Origin: Chrysemys picta bellii
Taxonomy: Eukaryota; Chordata; Testudines; Emydidae
Direction: 5' to 3'
NCBI RefSeq assembly: GCF_011386835.1
Contig: NC_088804.1
Coordinates: 37,931,549 to 37,995,548 of the forward strand
DNA length: 64,000 nucleotides
Made by a program: the position numbers and the translations under genes. This document shows, in pieces, positions 11,101-23,947 of this stretch (positions are counted from its first letter, which is position 1; every line of letters begins with the position of its first letter). Under the pieces are notes generated by a model. It had not been told where the DNA came from, did no database searches, and saw only the letters and a list, made by a program, of their open reading frames with translations.

Positions 11101-12645
11101 TTTTACACAGCCCTAATTGGCATATAGTAGCATCTATCATTAAAGCAACATGATACTGCTCTCTATAGCATACAGTGTAACATTTATTTTTTGTTGGCCA
11201 CATATTGCTTTTGCACAACAGATCATCTCTGTTTCTTTCATTATATATCCACTAATTAAATATATATTTTTATTCAAGCACATTTTTTCCTTTTGACCCA
11301 TTCTTTGCATATTTTGACAATTTGCTTCCACAGAAGAGTTGTTATACAATCAAAATCCCAAAAATGTAGCTGCCACTCCTTTTGGGACAAAATCCAAAAC
11401 TAGAGCTAACTGGAAACCAGAATTTCCATTCTGTGGGATAGTCTGACATTTCAAATATTGTTTTCGTTTCAGTAATGTCAAATAACTTTGCTTCCATCGT
11501 GTTTAAACATTTTGTTTTAAAAAGGTAAAAATGTATAATTTAGACTATCATCTTGATTATTTTGTTTGGACTCATCTAATATTGTGTAAAGATTAAACAT
11601 TCATTTTAATACTATATTTTAATATAATAAAAAAAGTCCAAACAAAATGAATGGAAATGAAGTCAAAATGACATTATCAAAACATTGCAATATTATCTAA
11701 ATGAAACATGAATGGTGAAAGAACTCAGTCTGACTTTTCCCCATTGAAAATGTCATCAAAATCAATATGTTCCTGTGAAATATTTTGATTTCATGAAACT
11801 TTTTTTTGCTACTGAAAACTGTCACATCAAACATTTTGATTAGCACTACCTCAAACCCAACAACGTCAACAGACTCCCATCAATTTCAAATGGGCTTAGG
11901 ATCAACATCTTACCGAACAAAAATCCATATCAGTTCCAGTCTGTTACTTGTGGCCATGCTGGATTCTAATATGCAAACGCCATCCCCTAAACACCACTTC
12001 AATGCCAGTGCCAATCCTCATTTATGAATGTCTGCAATATAGCTTCTGAATCATGCATTCACAGCCATGCACCTGTGGAAAGAGAAAAGGGCACTGTTTG
12101 TATAAGTATTTCGAAGGAATCCAGTTCAATAGAATGTGAATGTAATGTGGGATGTTTGAGACCGCAGGGGGAAAAAAGGCAGTTAAGGTACTAGTTAGTA
12201 TGTGCCAAATATTTACCACCACGTAATAAGAATGGGAGTGGATTTTAATTTGAAGGATGTTCGAAGCCATGCTGTGTGCTTCTCTAAATAAGGAAAACCC
12301 AGAGGCACAAGTACTTCAGGATGTGTAAAATGTGGATTTTCCTCCCGTATATTTGATGTTCATAATACGTGTTTATGGCTCTTACAATACTGCATGGGCT
12401 TAGTATGAGAAAGGAAGAAAGTTTCACTTATTTCCAGAAAACTTGCCAGCTTCCTAAAACTTTCCATTTCTTTTAACACTGAGCTCAGGAACAATAGCCT
12501 AGAAATAACAGCAACACCACCACAAAGCAGTTGGCCTTTGAAACATGCTGTTCCGAACCATTGCATATAGACTATGATTCCCCATATTTACTACAGATCA
12601 GTGTAGATGTGCTCAAAAATGTCAGTTCAGCAACTTCTGAATCAT
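8170..12645. other. Long unique non-coding stretch
   Basis: I examined both strands and find no exon-like or domain-bearing frame and no strong repeat. Patches near 11.4-11.8 kb hold 'aaattttga/tcaaaat' words that may be old MITE debris. The stretch is compatible with intron or intergenic DNA. Confidence 0.45.
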
Positions 12646-12649
12646 AATA

Positions 12650-12795
12650 ATTAGCGCTCTTATAGCACTTTACCTCTTCAAAGCACTTTACAAAGGTGAA
12701 CACCCCTAAAAGGCAGATATTGTAAATATGGTCATCCTGACTGTACATGACCAGCTCAAGATCACAAAGTCTGTTTCAGAGTCTGCATTAGAAGT
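12650..12795 (-). mobile_element. Diverged SINE 3' part
   Basis: The words 'tatagcactttacctcttcaa', 'agcactttacaaa' and a decayed 'gaccagctcaagatcacaaag' follow the order of the SINE at 19,425-19,617 (a 'caaatcactttat' region, then 'cttgcccaagtcac'). It is strongly diverged and incomplete. Confidence 0.45.
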
Positions 12796-14231
12796 TAGCT
12801 ATTGCCAGGGGTTCAAGTAAGCAAGAATGGGGGATAGAGGATGAGGAGCTGTGCGCTCCCCTTGTTTAAAAGAAAAAGTAAAACTGAGGAAGCTCTCCTC
12901 CCCTCTCTGGTTTGGGAAAGCAGTTCCCTTCTTCGGCTGTTGCAGTTAGAGTTCCCCTTTTTGTCTCAGTCTACTTCAACGCCTGGGAATTCCTAATTCT
13001 CACTCCTGTGAGATTCTGCTCTCCCTTGCACAAGTGTTAAACCATAACACCCTCATTAACTTCAGCAGCATTACTCCCGACTGAGATCAGAATCTTAGTC
13101 CATGGCTCGCTCACTCGCTCCCTTTCACGTGCTTAATTTCCTTTCCCTTCCCTCTCTCATGCTTACAAAAATTAACTGAATTAACTTTCATAAATGCTAT
13201 TGTGTCATTTAAATGACTGGGATGGCATCTCAATTAAATCGTGATTGACTCACATTTTTCTGTTCTGAAAGAAGTGAGCTCTGTTGCTGTGTTCATTGAG
13301 ATACCAGGGAATGAGGTTGTCACATTTTAGGGGTGTTTTTTTAATTCCCGGCCAAGTGGGCAATGGGGGAAGGGGGAACCTGATGTGAGATTTAGGCACG
13401 TACAAAACATCTGGAACCAACATTTTTGGAACGTCTCGTTAATAAATAAAAAAAGTGATTTTCAGTTTTTATATTTGCGTGCGTCTGTGAGGATGTTTTT
13501 GGACTTTCATGCCTTTTTGAAGGTGTGTCACCTAATTATGGTCTTTCATCCTTCTATTCCCTAGTTAGAACATGCCAATCCCTTTTACGGCAATTGATTA
13601 TGACTTGGAGATTTCCACATTCCAGCCAGTTCAGAGAGCTTGGATATTTGTGAGTACCTGAATAAACTCCTTTAATCCAAAAACAAACTCCACCTGAAAA
13701 AGACTGCATGAAAAGGCCTTTCATATGGTGTTTTCAAACTTACTGGTTCATGGTTTCTTTGGATTTGACCCTACTTCCTGTACTAATGGTCTCTGAATGC
13801 ATTCCCAATTGTGGCTTCTTGGTCTATAAGGTACCCAGCATTAATGGGGAAGAGGAAAAAGAGTCATACGGCAACAGCTTACACAGAACATGCTGTCTGT
13901 TTGCTTTCACCTTCATGTCCATTTTTGCTCATGCAAAGTGGTATGAATGTCAAGCTACTTCAGCTAAATATTTAAAACAAACTATTTCCTTGACATTGAT
14001 GCTTTTAAAAGTTTTTGGCTTCTAACAGATTTAAAATACCTTTAAAGTCACCTTTAAAATTGTCTTTCCCAAGTGTGAGAATCTACACTTTGCTGATCAA
14101 TGTGTTCCTGCGTTTAAGAAATATGGTAACAGGACTGTAAATGTGCTGATGAGGCCACGGTGAAAGATTTCTGCTCCAGATAGCTGAGTATATGGAACTG
14201 GATCCTGTGATGGTTTGAAGTATCTCCACTT
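12796..14231. other. Unique sequence
   Basis: I recognise no gene or repeat. The longest frame, 105 codons at 13,708-14,025 on the plus strand, begins with an ordinary ATG and has no recognisable domain. Confidence 0.45.
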
Positions 14232-14288
14232 ATGTGCAAATAAATTTGTTAGTCTCTAAGGTGCCACAAGGACTCCTCGTTCTCTTGC
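14232..14288 (+). mobile_element. Short PLE 3' fragment
   Basis: 'caaataaatttgttagtctc' followed by 'taaggtgccacaaggactcc' matches the ends at 23,501 and 33,040. The terminal 'actaacacggctgc' part and everything upstream are missing. Confidence 0.65.
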
Positions 14289-16837
14289 TGAAACCAGAGA
14301 GGCACTCAGCACCTCATAGAATCAGGCCTTTAGCTTGGCTATTTAAATTCACTAAGACACAATCTTTCCTAGAAGTGTCACATTTATTTTAATGTCATGT
14401 AATTGATAAGTTTTGGCCAAAATGTTCAAACTAACTGCTGCAAATGAAATCTGTATTTTGGCACCTCAATAAAAGTTGTTTGTTTTAGCACCCGCAGTTC
14501 CCCCTGTAGTTAGCTATAGTGTATTCAGCACCTCTGAAAATCAGGCTGTTTTCATATTCAGGATCCTAAATCTAGTTTAGTGCCTAGCATTAGTGCCCTG
14601 GATTTTAAAATATGGGCATTTTCTCTTCCTTACAAAAATGTTTGATGCATTGGATTATAAGATTTAGCTGGTGGAACTAATTCCTTTTGCTGCAATATGA
14701 TCCTCTCTTACCATCCTGATCAGACCCTTTTCCTTCCTGTAAGTCAGTTGTGCTTAGTCTGATAAACTGTTTATGGTGCAGGACTTGCCTCTACTAACTC
14801 TTTTTAATGAGTTATTAGGATTTTTTTATCATCCTTATAGCACCTACTGCTTCATAAAACTTGACCATAGAATGTCAAATGTAATGTCCATGGATATTTG
14901 TCTACATTTAATTTCCATTATTTGGTGGTCTGAATTAATTTATCTATCTGTGAACACACAGTGCCTTGATTTCAGTATCCTGTGAAACACAGCATCTAAT
15001 GAGGCAGAGGAAAGAAGTGACAGACTTCGGCTTCCTGCAGCCCATCCTCAGAGATGGAAACTCCCGGTGTTGACTGACTGGTTTGGCCGAGTGATAAGCC
15101 AAGCAGTGGGCTCTGAGCCAAGATGAGAACTGTAACTCCTTCAGTGCAAGATTAATGAGTGTCTGGGGGCCAGATCCTGATCTTAATTACTCCAGTTACT
15201 CCTGATTTATATCGGTGTAACAGATTCGAATTTAGCTCAAGGGGTCTTTACATCACAGGCGCACATGCTTCCTGGTTGCCATCTGACTTTATATTCCAGG
15301 GAATGGGTTCTTTTGGCTTGTCATTTGCAATACAGACATTCCAGCCAGGAGCTGGCAGTCCTTCACAGACAATATTGGTGCAGTAGATTTTTTTGGAGCA
15401 TATACCTACCATTACTTGCTGGTAGTGGTTATTTGCCTTCAAGATCAACAGTACTAGAAAATGCCTCATTACAGTCACACAGCGGGTTTTATTTTTCCTT
15501 GACGTTCAAGAGGTGCAGCAGAAAATGAGATTCTCTCCAGATTGATTCACACAGTGGCCAAAGAGGTCTCTGCGGCTGAATGTAAACTGTGTGACCTACC
15601 CATTTCCCAGTAAGGTTCCAGCACCCAGACAACGGGAAAAGGGGTGGCTGGGTCTCCAAAGAGTGTGGATTAGAGGTTTTGGTTTGGAATGTCTACGTTT
15701 GGATAAATTCTGAATTTAAAAAACACACACAACAACTGAGACAAAGTTTAAATTAAAAAACCCAAACCAGCCTTTGATTTCTTCTCTGAAATGACCTCAC
15801 TGCATACCCAGTGCAGCCACAAAGCACGACGGCCTTCATGGGCTTGACTCTGGGAAGATGTATCACTTCCCTTTGAGAAATATGGAAGGTGTGGTCACAA
15901 ATCACAGTCTGTTCTGAGCCAGCTTTTTTTCAGTGGGATCGTTCTGTGCTTTTTCTTTTTTTCTTTCACACAAATTGTACTACCCCATGTAAGCTGGAAA
16001 GCTACCCACAGTGGCTAAGCGTGTCCACAGTCAAAGCAGAGGAAGGTCAGAAAAGGATGAGATTTTAGAAAAAAAGGTCTGATTAATACGGATGTGGCTG
16101 CTGGTGTTCTGAGATGACTGGAACTATGTCGCCTGATGCCATCTGTTACTCACTGGCAGTCGCATTTGATCTCCTTGCTGGTTAACCCCCCGTGTGCCAA
16201 GCCTTGGCTATGTCCTCCCGCTCACCATCCATTCATGACTAAACCTTATGATTTCCTTTGGTCCCCAGCGTGTAACATTAATAGCATATGTTCCAGTGGT
16301 AGAGAGTTTATTCTTAGTCAGGGGCAACCAGGAGATGCATTTATTTGTATGGTGAGGCAGTGAGGGGGGCTAGATTTTATTTCTACAAAACATCTTGTAT
16401 CAGTGCCAAAACAGGCCACAGCAGAGCATGGAAAGTAATATGCAGTTCTAGGGGCAGCAAAATAACTTTGGTCCAGTGCTTCAGACACTGTGTAAAGTAG
16501 TATTCTCATCCAATCCCAGTTTGGCTGTGAGATTACAAACACCCCTCCACACACACCCCAAAATCTGGTTCTTTACTTGTCATTCGCCTCTGGTTACTAA
16601 TCTGCAAGAACATGCATCTATTGTCACTTCAGTGACTCAAGCTAGGTCAAGGGAAGTTCATGTCAACATGAGCAGGATTTGGCCCTTACCCACTCCACAA
16701 ACTACAGTCTGTGCAAACAGATGGACCTGGGCATAGAGCAATAAAGATGGACATAGGAATCTGCATCTGCAAGATATATACTAAGAGGCGCGCAGATCGT
16801 ATTTCATTCTTCTAAATCAGCTACATTACTGAAATCA
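14289..16837. other. Unique sequence with one short repeat remnant
   Basis: Around 15,165-15,225 the words 'gggccagatcctgatcttaa' and 'tgatttatatcggtgtaac' belong to a common short dispersed repeat. I find no gene in the remainder. Confidence 0.45.
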
Positions 16838-16965
16838 TACTTCATAGTTTAATAGATTTTTAAGGCCAGAAGGGACCATTAAATGTCTAGTCTGACCTCC
16901 TGTATAACGCACACCGTCGGATTTCATCCAGTTATTCCTGTACTGAGTCCAGTAACTTGTCTGAC
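16838..16965 (-). mobile_element. CR1 LINE 3' end fragment
   Basis: 'aaggccagaagggaccatta' followed by 'tagtctgacctcctgtataa' and 'ttcatccagttattcctg' is a characteristic CR1 3' end, read here as its complement. It is the same subfamily as 44,865-45,005. Only the tail is present, as is usual for 5'-truncated LINE insertions. Confidence 0.75.
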
Positions 16966-17256
16966 TAAGTTAACATAAAATGTTAATTAGAACACTTTCA
17001 AAATCTGTTATACTTTAATGACCCATATTTTAGGAAGGCTTTAATATTAACATTTTCCCTTTGTGAATAGTAGCTTGACTTTTATAAATGGCAGTGCTGC
17101 ACAAAAAAGGACAAAGGTAGATTAAAAGTCTGTTTTGAATGCAACTTGGCGTTTGGCAGGCTAAAGTGAAACCTGAAAACCAGACACTCTTCACCTCCCA
17201 AACATATGTTCAAGGTACAGCTTTGCAGCAAAAGGAGACTGAACATGACCCGTGAG

Positions 17257-17635
17257 CAGTGGCGGGTTAGCCACTGGGCCAACAGTACCTGTGCCCAGGG
17301 GCTCTGACCAATTGGGGGACTCCCAGAAAAATGGGCACCCCCATGCCCTGACCCGCTCCCCCCGCTCAGCGCTCCTGCCAGGGAGCGGGGTCAGGACGTG
17401 GGGGCTTGCACCACTCTCTCTGCCCACCTGGCACTCCTGCGGGGGAGCCGGGAAAGCCCCACGCCTCAACCCTGCTCTCTGGCAGGAGTGCCGGGCAGGA
17501 GGGTGGAGCAAGCCCCTGTGCCCCAACGCCATTTCCCTGGGAGGAAGGGTGACGGGGAGATTGCAGGTGAAAGGGGTGGGGAGGGGCCTCCACTTACTCT
17601 GGCCCAGGGCCCCACAAACCCCTAATCCGCCTCTG
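17257..17635. mobile_element. hAT MITE, family D
   Basis: The termini are CAGTGGCGGGTTAG and CTAATCCGCCTCTG, which are inverted repeats of each other. The 379 bp body is GC-rich. The flanks 'cccgtgag' (17,249-17,256) and 'cctgtgtg' (17,636-17,643) match at 6 of 8 positions, a decayed 8 bp duplication. Long open frames on both strands here (up to 157 codons) come from stop-poor GC-rich sequence, not from a gene. Confidence 0.8.
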
Positions 17636-17754
17636 CCTGTGTGAGTGCCTTTTATAACTTGCATTTGTTGCTTTCCAATTTAGCATAAAGGTACACAAAT
17701 GCTCTGGCAGTGAGCATTGGAGGAATCTTCCAAATAAACTATCATTATGATCGC

Positions 17755-18140
17755 TATTTATTCATATAACAGTAGCACCTACTGGCACCAGATCAAGGCA
17801 CCGTTGTGCTAAGCACTGTACAGACACAAGACAGTCACTGCCCCAAGGAGCTAACAATCTACATAGATAAGACTGACGAACAGTGGGAGAAACAAAGGAT
17901 TATTAGAGTTGGTTGGTAGTTTTAGTATTTTGAACTTGAAAAATCAGGAGAAATTTCCACACATTTTTCATATTTTTTTCCACCAATTGATCAACATTTA
18001 TTGGAATTTGGGGGTGGGGGGAATCTGGAAAATTGTCCAAAAAACCCCCGTTCTCCCCCCCCAACAACCTCTAACTTTTCTTATCCCCATTTTACAGATG
18101 AAAAACTGAGGTACAGAAAGACTGCCTACAATTAAATGCA
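17755..18140 (-). mobile_element. SINE-like repeat split by a MITE
   Basis: The left part (17,755-17,900) holds 'cagtagcacctactggcacc', 'gtgctaagcactgtacagac' and 'aaggagctaacaatctacat', a familiar amniote repeat. The right part (18,080-18,140) continues with 'ttatccccattttacagatg' and 'aaactgaggtacagaaag'. The two join naturally once 17,902-18,079 is removed. Confidence 0.6.
17901..18079. mobile_element. MITE nested in a SINE
   Basis: The left end 'ttagagttggttgg' and the complement of the right end, 'ttagaggttgttgg', form imperfect inverted termini. The flanking 'tta' is repeated ('attatta' on the left, 'ttatcccc' on the right), suggesting a TTA-type or TA target. The body contains 'gaaatttcc' words of the AT-rich family also seen near 0.8, 20.4 and 50.5 kb. 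Confidence 0.5.
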
Positions 18141-19424
18141 CAAACGCATTTGCATGTGCAAAATCCATAATTGCATACACAAATGGGTGCTGTTGAAAAT
18201 ATGTAGGAGGCTTAATGAGAAAATCTTTCACAAATGAATGTATCAATTTTTAACCACTCTTCCAGTGCTGCTGCTGTTGCTTTGAAAATGGCTGTATGTA
18301 TTAGACCCTGGCTATTGTCTGCTAGTTAATACCAGTGGGAAGCATGATCAGAAATAGAGCATTTAACCTCAAAGCCAGTGGAAACTTATTGTCTGATACC
18401 ATTCAATTCCCCGTTTGAAATGATGTGGTGATTTCAGCCCAGTTCCTTACAGGCAGGATTAATTTATACTAATTTGCAGGGTTGTCCAGGGTTCTCATTC
18501 TGGCAAGTTCATCCAACAATGGAATCTCCCCTTCAGCCCAACTCAAAAAAAAACCCAAACCTGTAAATACCATTCAGCATAGCAGTAGACTCTTAAGAAA
18601 CTAGCTTTTACCACCAGAAGTGTCTTTAAAAGTGATAAGTTTTAGTTGCTCTCAATCAACTTGGGGAGGATTAATTCTCAGTTATCATGAAATGTGACAG
18701 AGTTGTCTTGCTTATGAACTGCTGCTGATTCTGTGTGTACTGATCTGTCGAGCAGAAAAGAGCCAGAAGCCTTTATTGGCTTTAGCATGCCTAGCGAAAG
18801 TGTCTGCCCTCTTACAGAAGATAAGTTCAGCCTTGTTTATTTTCATTTTGGCTATTCGGAATACTCAGTTATGCACTGTACCAGACAATGCTGCTGTGCC
18901 TTTAAAAAGGAAAGGAAGTGTGGTCCTGGCAAACCTAACTGGAGCAATAAAATATCAATCTTTGTAATTGTTGTGGAGACAAAAAGCAAAACAAACTGCA
19001 TTTAAGTACATTGTAAGAAAATGTCAGAGCTTTGAGAGAATGGTCATTAGCATATGAAATCATTTATCTCCCATGAGTTAGGCAGTTGGATGGAGACCAA
19101 CCCAATTCATTTTCGGTATTTTTTCCTTTTGGGACTTCTTGGAATGTCAAAACTACTATTTTTCTTCAGAAGGACGATATACTTTTAAGATGATGGCAGA
19201 ACACCACAGAAACAAGTTGAACAGAACTGCCAGCTTCTACAGTAACTTTGTGCATGTGTATCATGTGCAGGTGTATAATGTATATATAAAGAAATACATG
19301 TGTGTACGCACGTAGGTTCCTGTGCACATAAATGTTTGCAGAAATGCTCAGTCTTTGTAGAAATATTCAGTCTGTGGCTTTAGAACAACATGTAATTTTC
19401 ATGGGTTCTCTCTGCACTAGCTAT
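18141..19424. other. Unique sequence
   Basis: I recognise no gene, RNA or repeat. Alternating purine/pyrimidine words ('tatatata', 'gtgtgta') occur near 19,250-19,330. Confidence 0.45.
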
Positions 19425-19617
19425 TATATAGTGCATTTCATCAGTAGATCTCAAATCACTTTATAAAGGAGGTAAGTATCATTACCCTCATGTTACAGAT
19501 GGGGCAACAGAGGCATGGGGTAAAATGACTTGCCCAAGTCACCCAGCAGACCAGTGGCAGAGCCAGACACAAAACCCAAGTCTCCAGAATCCCCACCCTT
19601 ACTCGAGCCACTAGAAT
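19425..19617 (-). mobile_element. MIR/CORE-like tRNA SINE
   Basis: On the minus strand a tRNA-like A-box region ('ctagtggctcgagt', near 19,600-19,615) leads into 'gtctggctctgccac', then 'aagtcatttt', 'cccatctgtaac' and the 3' 'aagtgatttgag'. This is the most complete minus-strand SINE in the window. The core block is the deeply conserved part of such SINEs. Confidence 0.7.
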
Positions 19618-20254
19618 CTTATGTTATAGTTGTCACTGTAGTATTTGAGCACCTGGAAAGATTTGATGGGCTACCAACTGTGTGGTCCCCTTAGCATGCC
19701 TGGAATACACCTTCCATCCACACATGAGTGTTCCCAATGATGCACAACCATCATAGCAACCAGCTGTGTTAAATTTGCTTAGATCAAGACTCCTCTTGGT
19801 ATACAATCCTTCACTGTTCCAGTCTCCGCTATTGCGGGAAGCTCACTGGTATAATAGCACCAAAGATACAAACAGTCCTCCCACAATCATCTCAGAGTGT
19901 ACCAGTCACTGCTTAGTTGGCTTGTCTGATTCCTTTCTCTATTCCACTGCGCAGGGGTAAGGTTGGCTGGAAGACACTCGTGTGCATACTTAGTTACACA
20001 CTATTTTCACAGCAATCAACTTTTTCACCGTGTTTGACCTAGTCTTAGTCTAGCACTGGTATGTCTCAGAGGATGCCATAAGCATTTTTCATTTAATGCC
20101 CTATCCTCCTCCCATTGAAATCCATAGGAATAGGTTGATATCAAAGTGCATTGCAAGCACTATGAGACTGATTCATAAATTCAAAACTCCCTTAGTTGTA
20201 TTGAAGTGAATAGGAATAAAGGGCTTTCAGCGCCTAACAGGATCAGGCCCTAAT
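19618..20254. other. Unique sequence
   Basis: I recognise nothing except 'cctatcctcctcccattgaaatcc' style low-complexity text near 20,100. Confidence 0.4.
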
Positions 20255-20345
20255 CATTAAAACCTCACAACATGCCTGTGACATAGTTAAGTATTATATG
20301 CCCATTTTGCAGATTGGGAAACTCAGACACAGATGTTAAGAGCTG
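20255..20345 (-). mobile_element. SINE core fragment
   Basis: 'tatgcccattttgcagattg' followed by 'ggaaactcagacacagatgt' is the conserved SINE core seen at 19,480-19,520, in the same orientation. Both ends are lost; on the right it abuts an AT-rich MITE-like piece. Confidence 0.55.
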
Positions 20346-20625
20346 GTCAAAAATCTAGGAAACAAAATTGTGGCAATTTTGACAAATTTCAAAAATATTT
20401 GTAATTCCCTTTGTATTATGTCATTTTCCAATTTTTCAATGAAAAATTTAGATGAATTATATTTTTTATTTTGAAAAATAAAAAAAAGCAGTGTGATTAA
20501 CCTGACCAATCAAAACGGCCAATTCTCTCCCTATATAAACAATTGTAGAACAAAGTTTCTTTTTTTAAACGTTTCTATTAAACTTTTTTTTAAAAAGTTA
20601 AATGCAAAGTTTTTTTGTTTTTGTT
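20337..20625. repeat. AT-rich MITE-like piece
   Basis: It starts 'aagagctggtcaaaaat' and is filled with 'aaattttga', 'tttcaaaaat' and 'tttttcaatgaaaaattt' words that fold on themselves. The terminus resembles the 'agagttggt' end at 17,901. No right terminus is clear. Confidence 0.4.
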
Positions 20626-20724
20626 TTTTGGTTAGGCTAAATGTTGTTGGAAAAATTTCAACCAGCTGTAGGTTGTCTCTTGACCTAGGACATAAAGGGT
20701 CAGTGGCAGAATTTGGTATAAAAT

Positions 20725-20872
20725 CTGGCCATGAAGCTCCTGATCAGCAAAGCACTTAAGCACATGCTTTATTTTAAGCACATGAGTAGCCCCACTAACT
20801 TCTAGGACACTTAACTTTAAACACATGGCTAGTGAGTGCTTAGCTGAATTGGGGCCCTAAATCGCTAGACCC
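20725..20872. mobile_element. Palindromic short repeat ('cacttaagcacatgc' family), copy 1
   Basis: 'cagcaaagcacttaagcac' on one side and 'gtgagtgcttagctgaattg' on the other form an imperfect palindrome with internal 'ttaagcacatgagtagcccc'. Related copies lie at 22,470, 27,765, 55,825 and 60,005. They carry no coding sequence and look like non-autonomous DNA elements. Confidence 0.55.
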
Positions 20873-22469
20873 TATCCTCAGGGCTCAGTCATGGTTTTGT
20901 CACAAACCTATAGGGGGCAGTGTGTTAAACTGCCCCTGGAGCAATCTGAGAGACGGATTGTGACTCACTGAGTCACAAACCTCTCACCTGGTCCCCAACT
21001 GCTCCTGGGAGGCAGTATATCTCACCGTTTCTGTCCAAGGCCAAGGCTGCATCTCCAGGCACATTGGCTTGGCTCCATTCACCTCCCACCTGCATGCACA
21101 AGAAGGGATTAATAGATTTGTGGTATCTGCATCCCCTCCCTCCCTGATACCTGCAATGCAGGTGGCCAGCACAGGAGAGTTGTCTCTAGACCATGATTCA
21201 ACTCCCAGTGGCAAGAGAAACTATGAATGGCAAAATCTTGACATAAACTGAGAAGAGGATGGTGGGAACCCAACAGGGAGAGCTTGCGCCTGTTCCCATT
21301 GGAGTCCATATCAATGAGGTGCATTGGTGTCCCCTGCTGTTACCTCCCGTATATCTTGTACTGTTCACAGGGGATTTATTGTCCTAGGCATTTGGCTGAC
21401 AGAATTCAGTTATGGAAACCTTTGGGTCTCCTGAACCTCTCTCTGCTGGATTTCTGTCCCAATCAAAAAGAAAATGGAGCCCATCTTCTGGGATTACCAT
21501 AATCAGATATCAGCACTGAATCTGGTGGGAAAACTATACTATTATTATTATTATTTTATTTTGGTGCCAAAGTTAACTGCTTCCCTCACAGTACACACAA
21601 TGATATCACACGTCTCAAAGCCTAGCTACCTCAAAGGTATCATGAATAAGGTTTATTCTTTTAATTTCAGCACAGGAAAATAGTGTTTCAGTTCCCTAGT
21701 AAGACCTTTCCTAGCAAGTAAGTACTGAACAGTATCAAATGCAAATATCATTTTTAAATACGAGGTGGTCAAAAGGTGAGGGGAAGAAGGGATTTGGGAA
21801 GTCTGCATTAAGTCAACAGAACTGTTAGCAATGGGCTAGTAGCATTTCACAGCTCTAGTTTGATCAGTAGTTCAGAAAAATGAAGCTATAAAGGCAGAAT
21901 GTCCTATGAACGACAACTAAGGGAATCTTTGTCTCTTATTTCAAAGATCTATCAAGAAAATTAGAATGATATTGAAACATTGAGTTGGTTACATGTTATT
22001 CCCAACTTTGCAAAATTAGGGTGCATATGATTTCTCAAGGATAGTAAAAAATCTTGGGATGCTTCAGTAGTTTGTATCATTTAAGAATGGTTCAAAGTAA
22101 TTATTTACTGATTTAGACATGAATGGCCAAATTCTGTTCAGATACAAACCCTACAACTCCTTTGAAATCAAGGGCATTCAATGATGTTGGTTTCACTTTC
22201 CATTTAGAAGGGACTTTGAAAGACAGAGCAGCTAGGAATCCCAGGGAGTGGATTTGGGAGCGAGGGGATGTTTATTTTTCCCCCCACTTTATTTTTTCCC
22301 AACTATCACTTCTCTGCTCCTTTTTCACAGTCTCTCCTAAATGGAATAGTCATTTATAATGGTTGTTTGAACTCAAATGCAAGCAAAAGGAGTTGCTCCA
22401 TATGAAGTAGACATGGGACAGAGACTCAAAGTTCAGATTGCATCTGGATCTAGGGTTTTGGACCCTTAT
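20873..22469. other. Unique sequence
   Basis: I see no gene. A small hairpin ('gggggcagt...aactgcccc') lies at about 20,914-20,937 and a (TTA)n run at 21,540-21,558. Confidence 0.45.
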
Positions 22470-22592
22470 TCAGGGAAACACTTCAGCATGTGCTTAAGTC
22501 TTCATTGGGGCTTTAAGATTTCAATGGGACTTAAGCATGTGCTTAAAATTAAGCATGTATTTAAACACCTTTCATTAATAGGATTGTTTTCC
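22470..22592. mobile_element. Palindromic short repeat, copy 2
   Basis: 'cacttcagcatgtgcttaag' and 'aagcatgtgcttaaaattaa' surround a 'tttcaatgggac' centre, as in the other 'cttaagcacatg' copies. The right side decays. Confidence 0.5.
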
Positions 22593-23500
22593 TTGCTTCA
22601 ACCCGTTAGGGACAGCAGCCAAGTGCAATGCTTAGATCCGGCTCTGAACATTCACAGCATTTGGAGATATTTGACTGTGGCTCTGGTTCAGGCCTGTCGG
22701 TTTTATAATGGATGTTTATTTGCTCTCTAACCATAGTAATAATGTCCATCACAAGCATTTCCACTGTAAACCCCAGAATGCCTCTACGCTAATTGAAAGA
22801 CAGCATGAATTGATGAATAAATCATGACAGAGATTGGCTGACATCCCTTTTGTCATAACTCATTTATGCTAAAGGTCTCCATCGGCTCCATTACACATTT
22901 AGAAACCTTTAAGAAGCACAAAATGTCTAAGAGGGTGAGAACCTTTTCTCATTGGGGAGAAACAGTGAACCGGGGATCAAGCCTGTATGAGGCAAAGATG
23001 AAGAATTTTGCTTACCATGAAGAGCAGCTTCAATATTTGCAAGACAGAGGACTAGGAAATTAGTTGATGGTCAGAAATGGACTTTTCTTCTCTTATTCCA
23101 TTTCAATTGGTTATTATGGACAGCAGAAAAGTTGCCAGTCACAATGGATATCAAAATGTCCACACCCCTACAAATGACTCAGGGTCAAATGCTAGCCAGC
23201 TTCACCATTTGGCATGGGAGAACCTCAAGTGGTTTTGGTTCTTATCCATACCTCTTCGAGCTTGAAAGAAGATTGGACTGTGCAGGAGGTCACCTATACT
23301 CTTGTGACTGTCCAGTGAGTCTTGTTAGCCAAGGCAGAAATATCAGGAGAGCAGCGTTTGTTAGGGGGCTTCCAGCCACCAGAAGTAAAAATACACACTG
23401 AAGAGTTTCAAGGGTTTGTTTTTTGAAGTGACCTGACATTTTTAAGTCTTCTTTAAAGTTCAGGCTAAGCACCATTTATCCCAGAAGCACTTTGAACAAT
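22593..23500. other. Unique sequence
   Basis: No gene or repeat is recognised. Frames of 62-89 codons are present but have no motif, and nothing suggests splice-bounded exons. Confidence 0.45.
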
Positions 23501-23589
23501 GCTCAAATAAATTTATTAGTCTCTAAGGTGCTACAAGTACTCCTGTTCTTTTTGTGGATACAGACTAACACGGCTGCTACTCTGAAACC
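23501..23589 (+). mobile_element. PLE 3' terminal fragment
   Basis: The order 'gctcaaataaatttattag', 'tctctaaggtgctacaag', 'tactcctgttctttttgtgg', 'atacagactaacacggctgc' is the standard turtle PLE 3' terminus and is homologous to 33,040-33,123. The rest of the element is missing. Confidence 0.75.
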
Positions 23590-23947
23590 TAAAATAAAAC
23601 TTATGGACAAACCTCCAGAAAATTCCAGAAAGAAAAAGAGACAAAGTTAAATAACAGCTAAAAGAATAAGTATCATCCTCTGAAATTCCTTTGCTTCAAT
23701 CTTTAAACTTTATCAATGCCTCTGCATATCAACACCAAACTAAACAATGTTACAAAAAAAGTGCACCAGGGAAAATAGGGAACAAAATCTGTCTAGTTTG
23801 GTGGGGCAGTGTGATGGGGTGTCCACCCCACACAGGAGTGGAAGGGGTTAATGGAGGCCAGATGGGCCAATTAATCTAGTAGAATGAATGCTGAGAGGAA
23901 AGCCCGGATTAGAGGAATAGGCTCACCTGTGCAGGAACAGGCAGAGC

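Noticed and set aside
17191..17664. 157-codon frame and several overlapping frames on both strands
   Set aside because: They coincide with a GC-rich MITE; no domain, and both strands are equally open.
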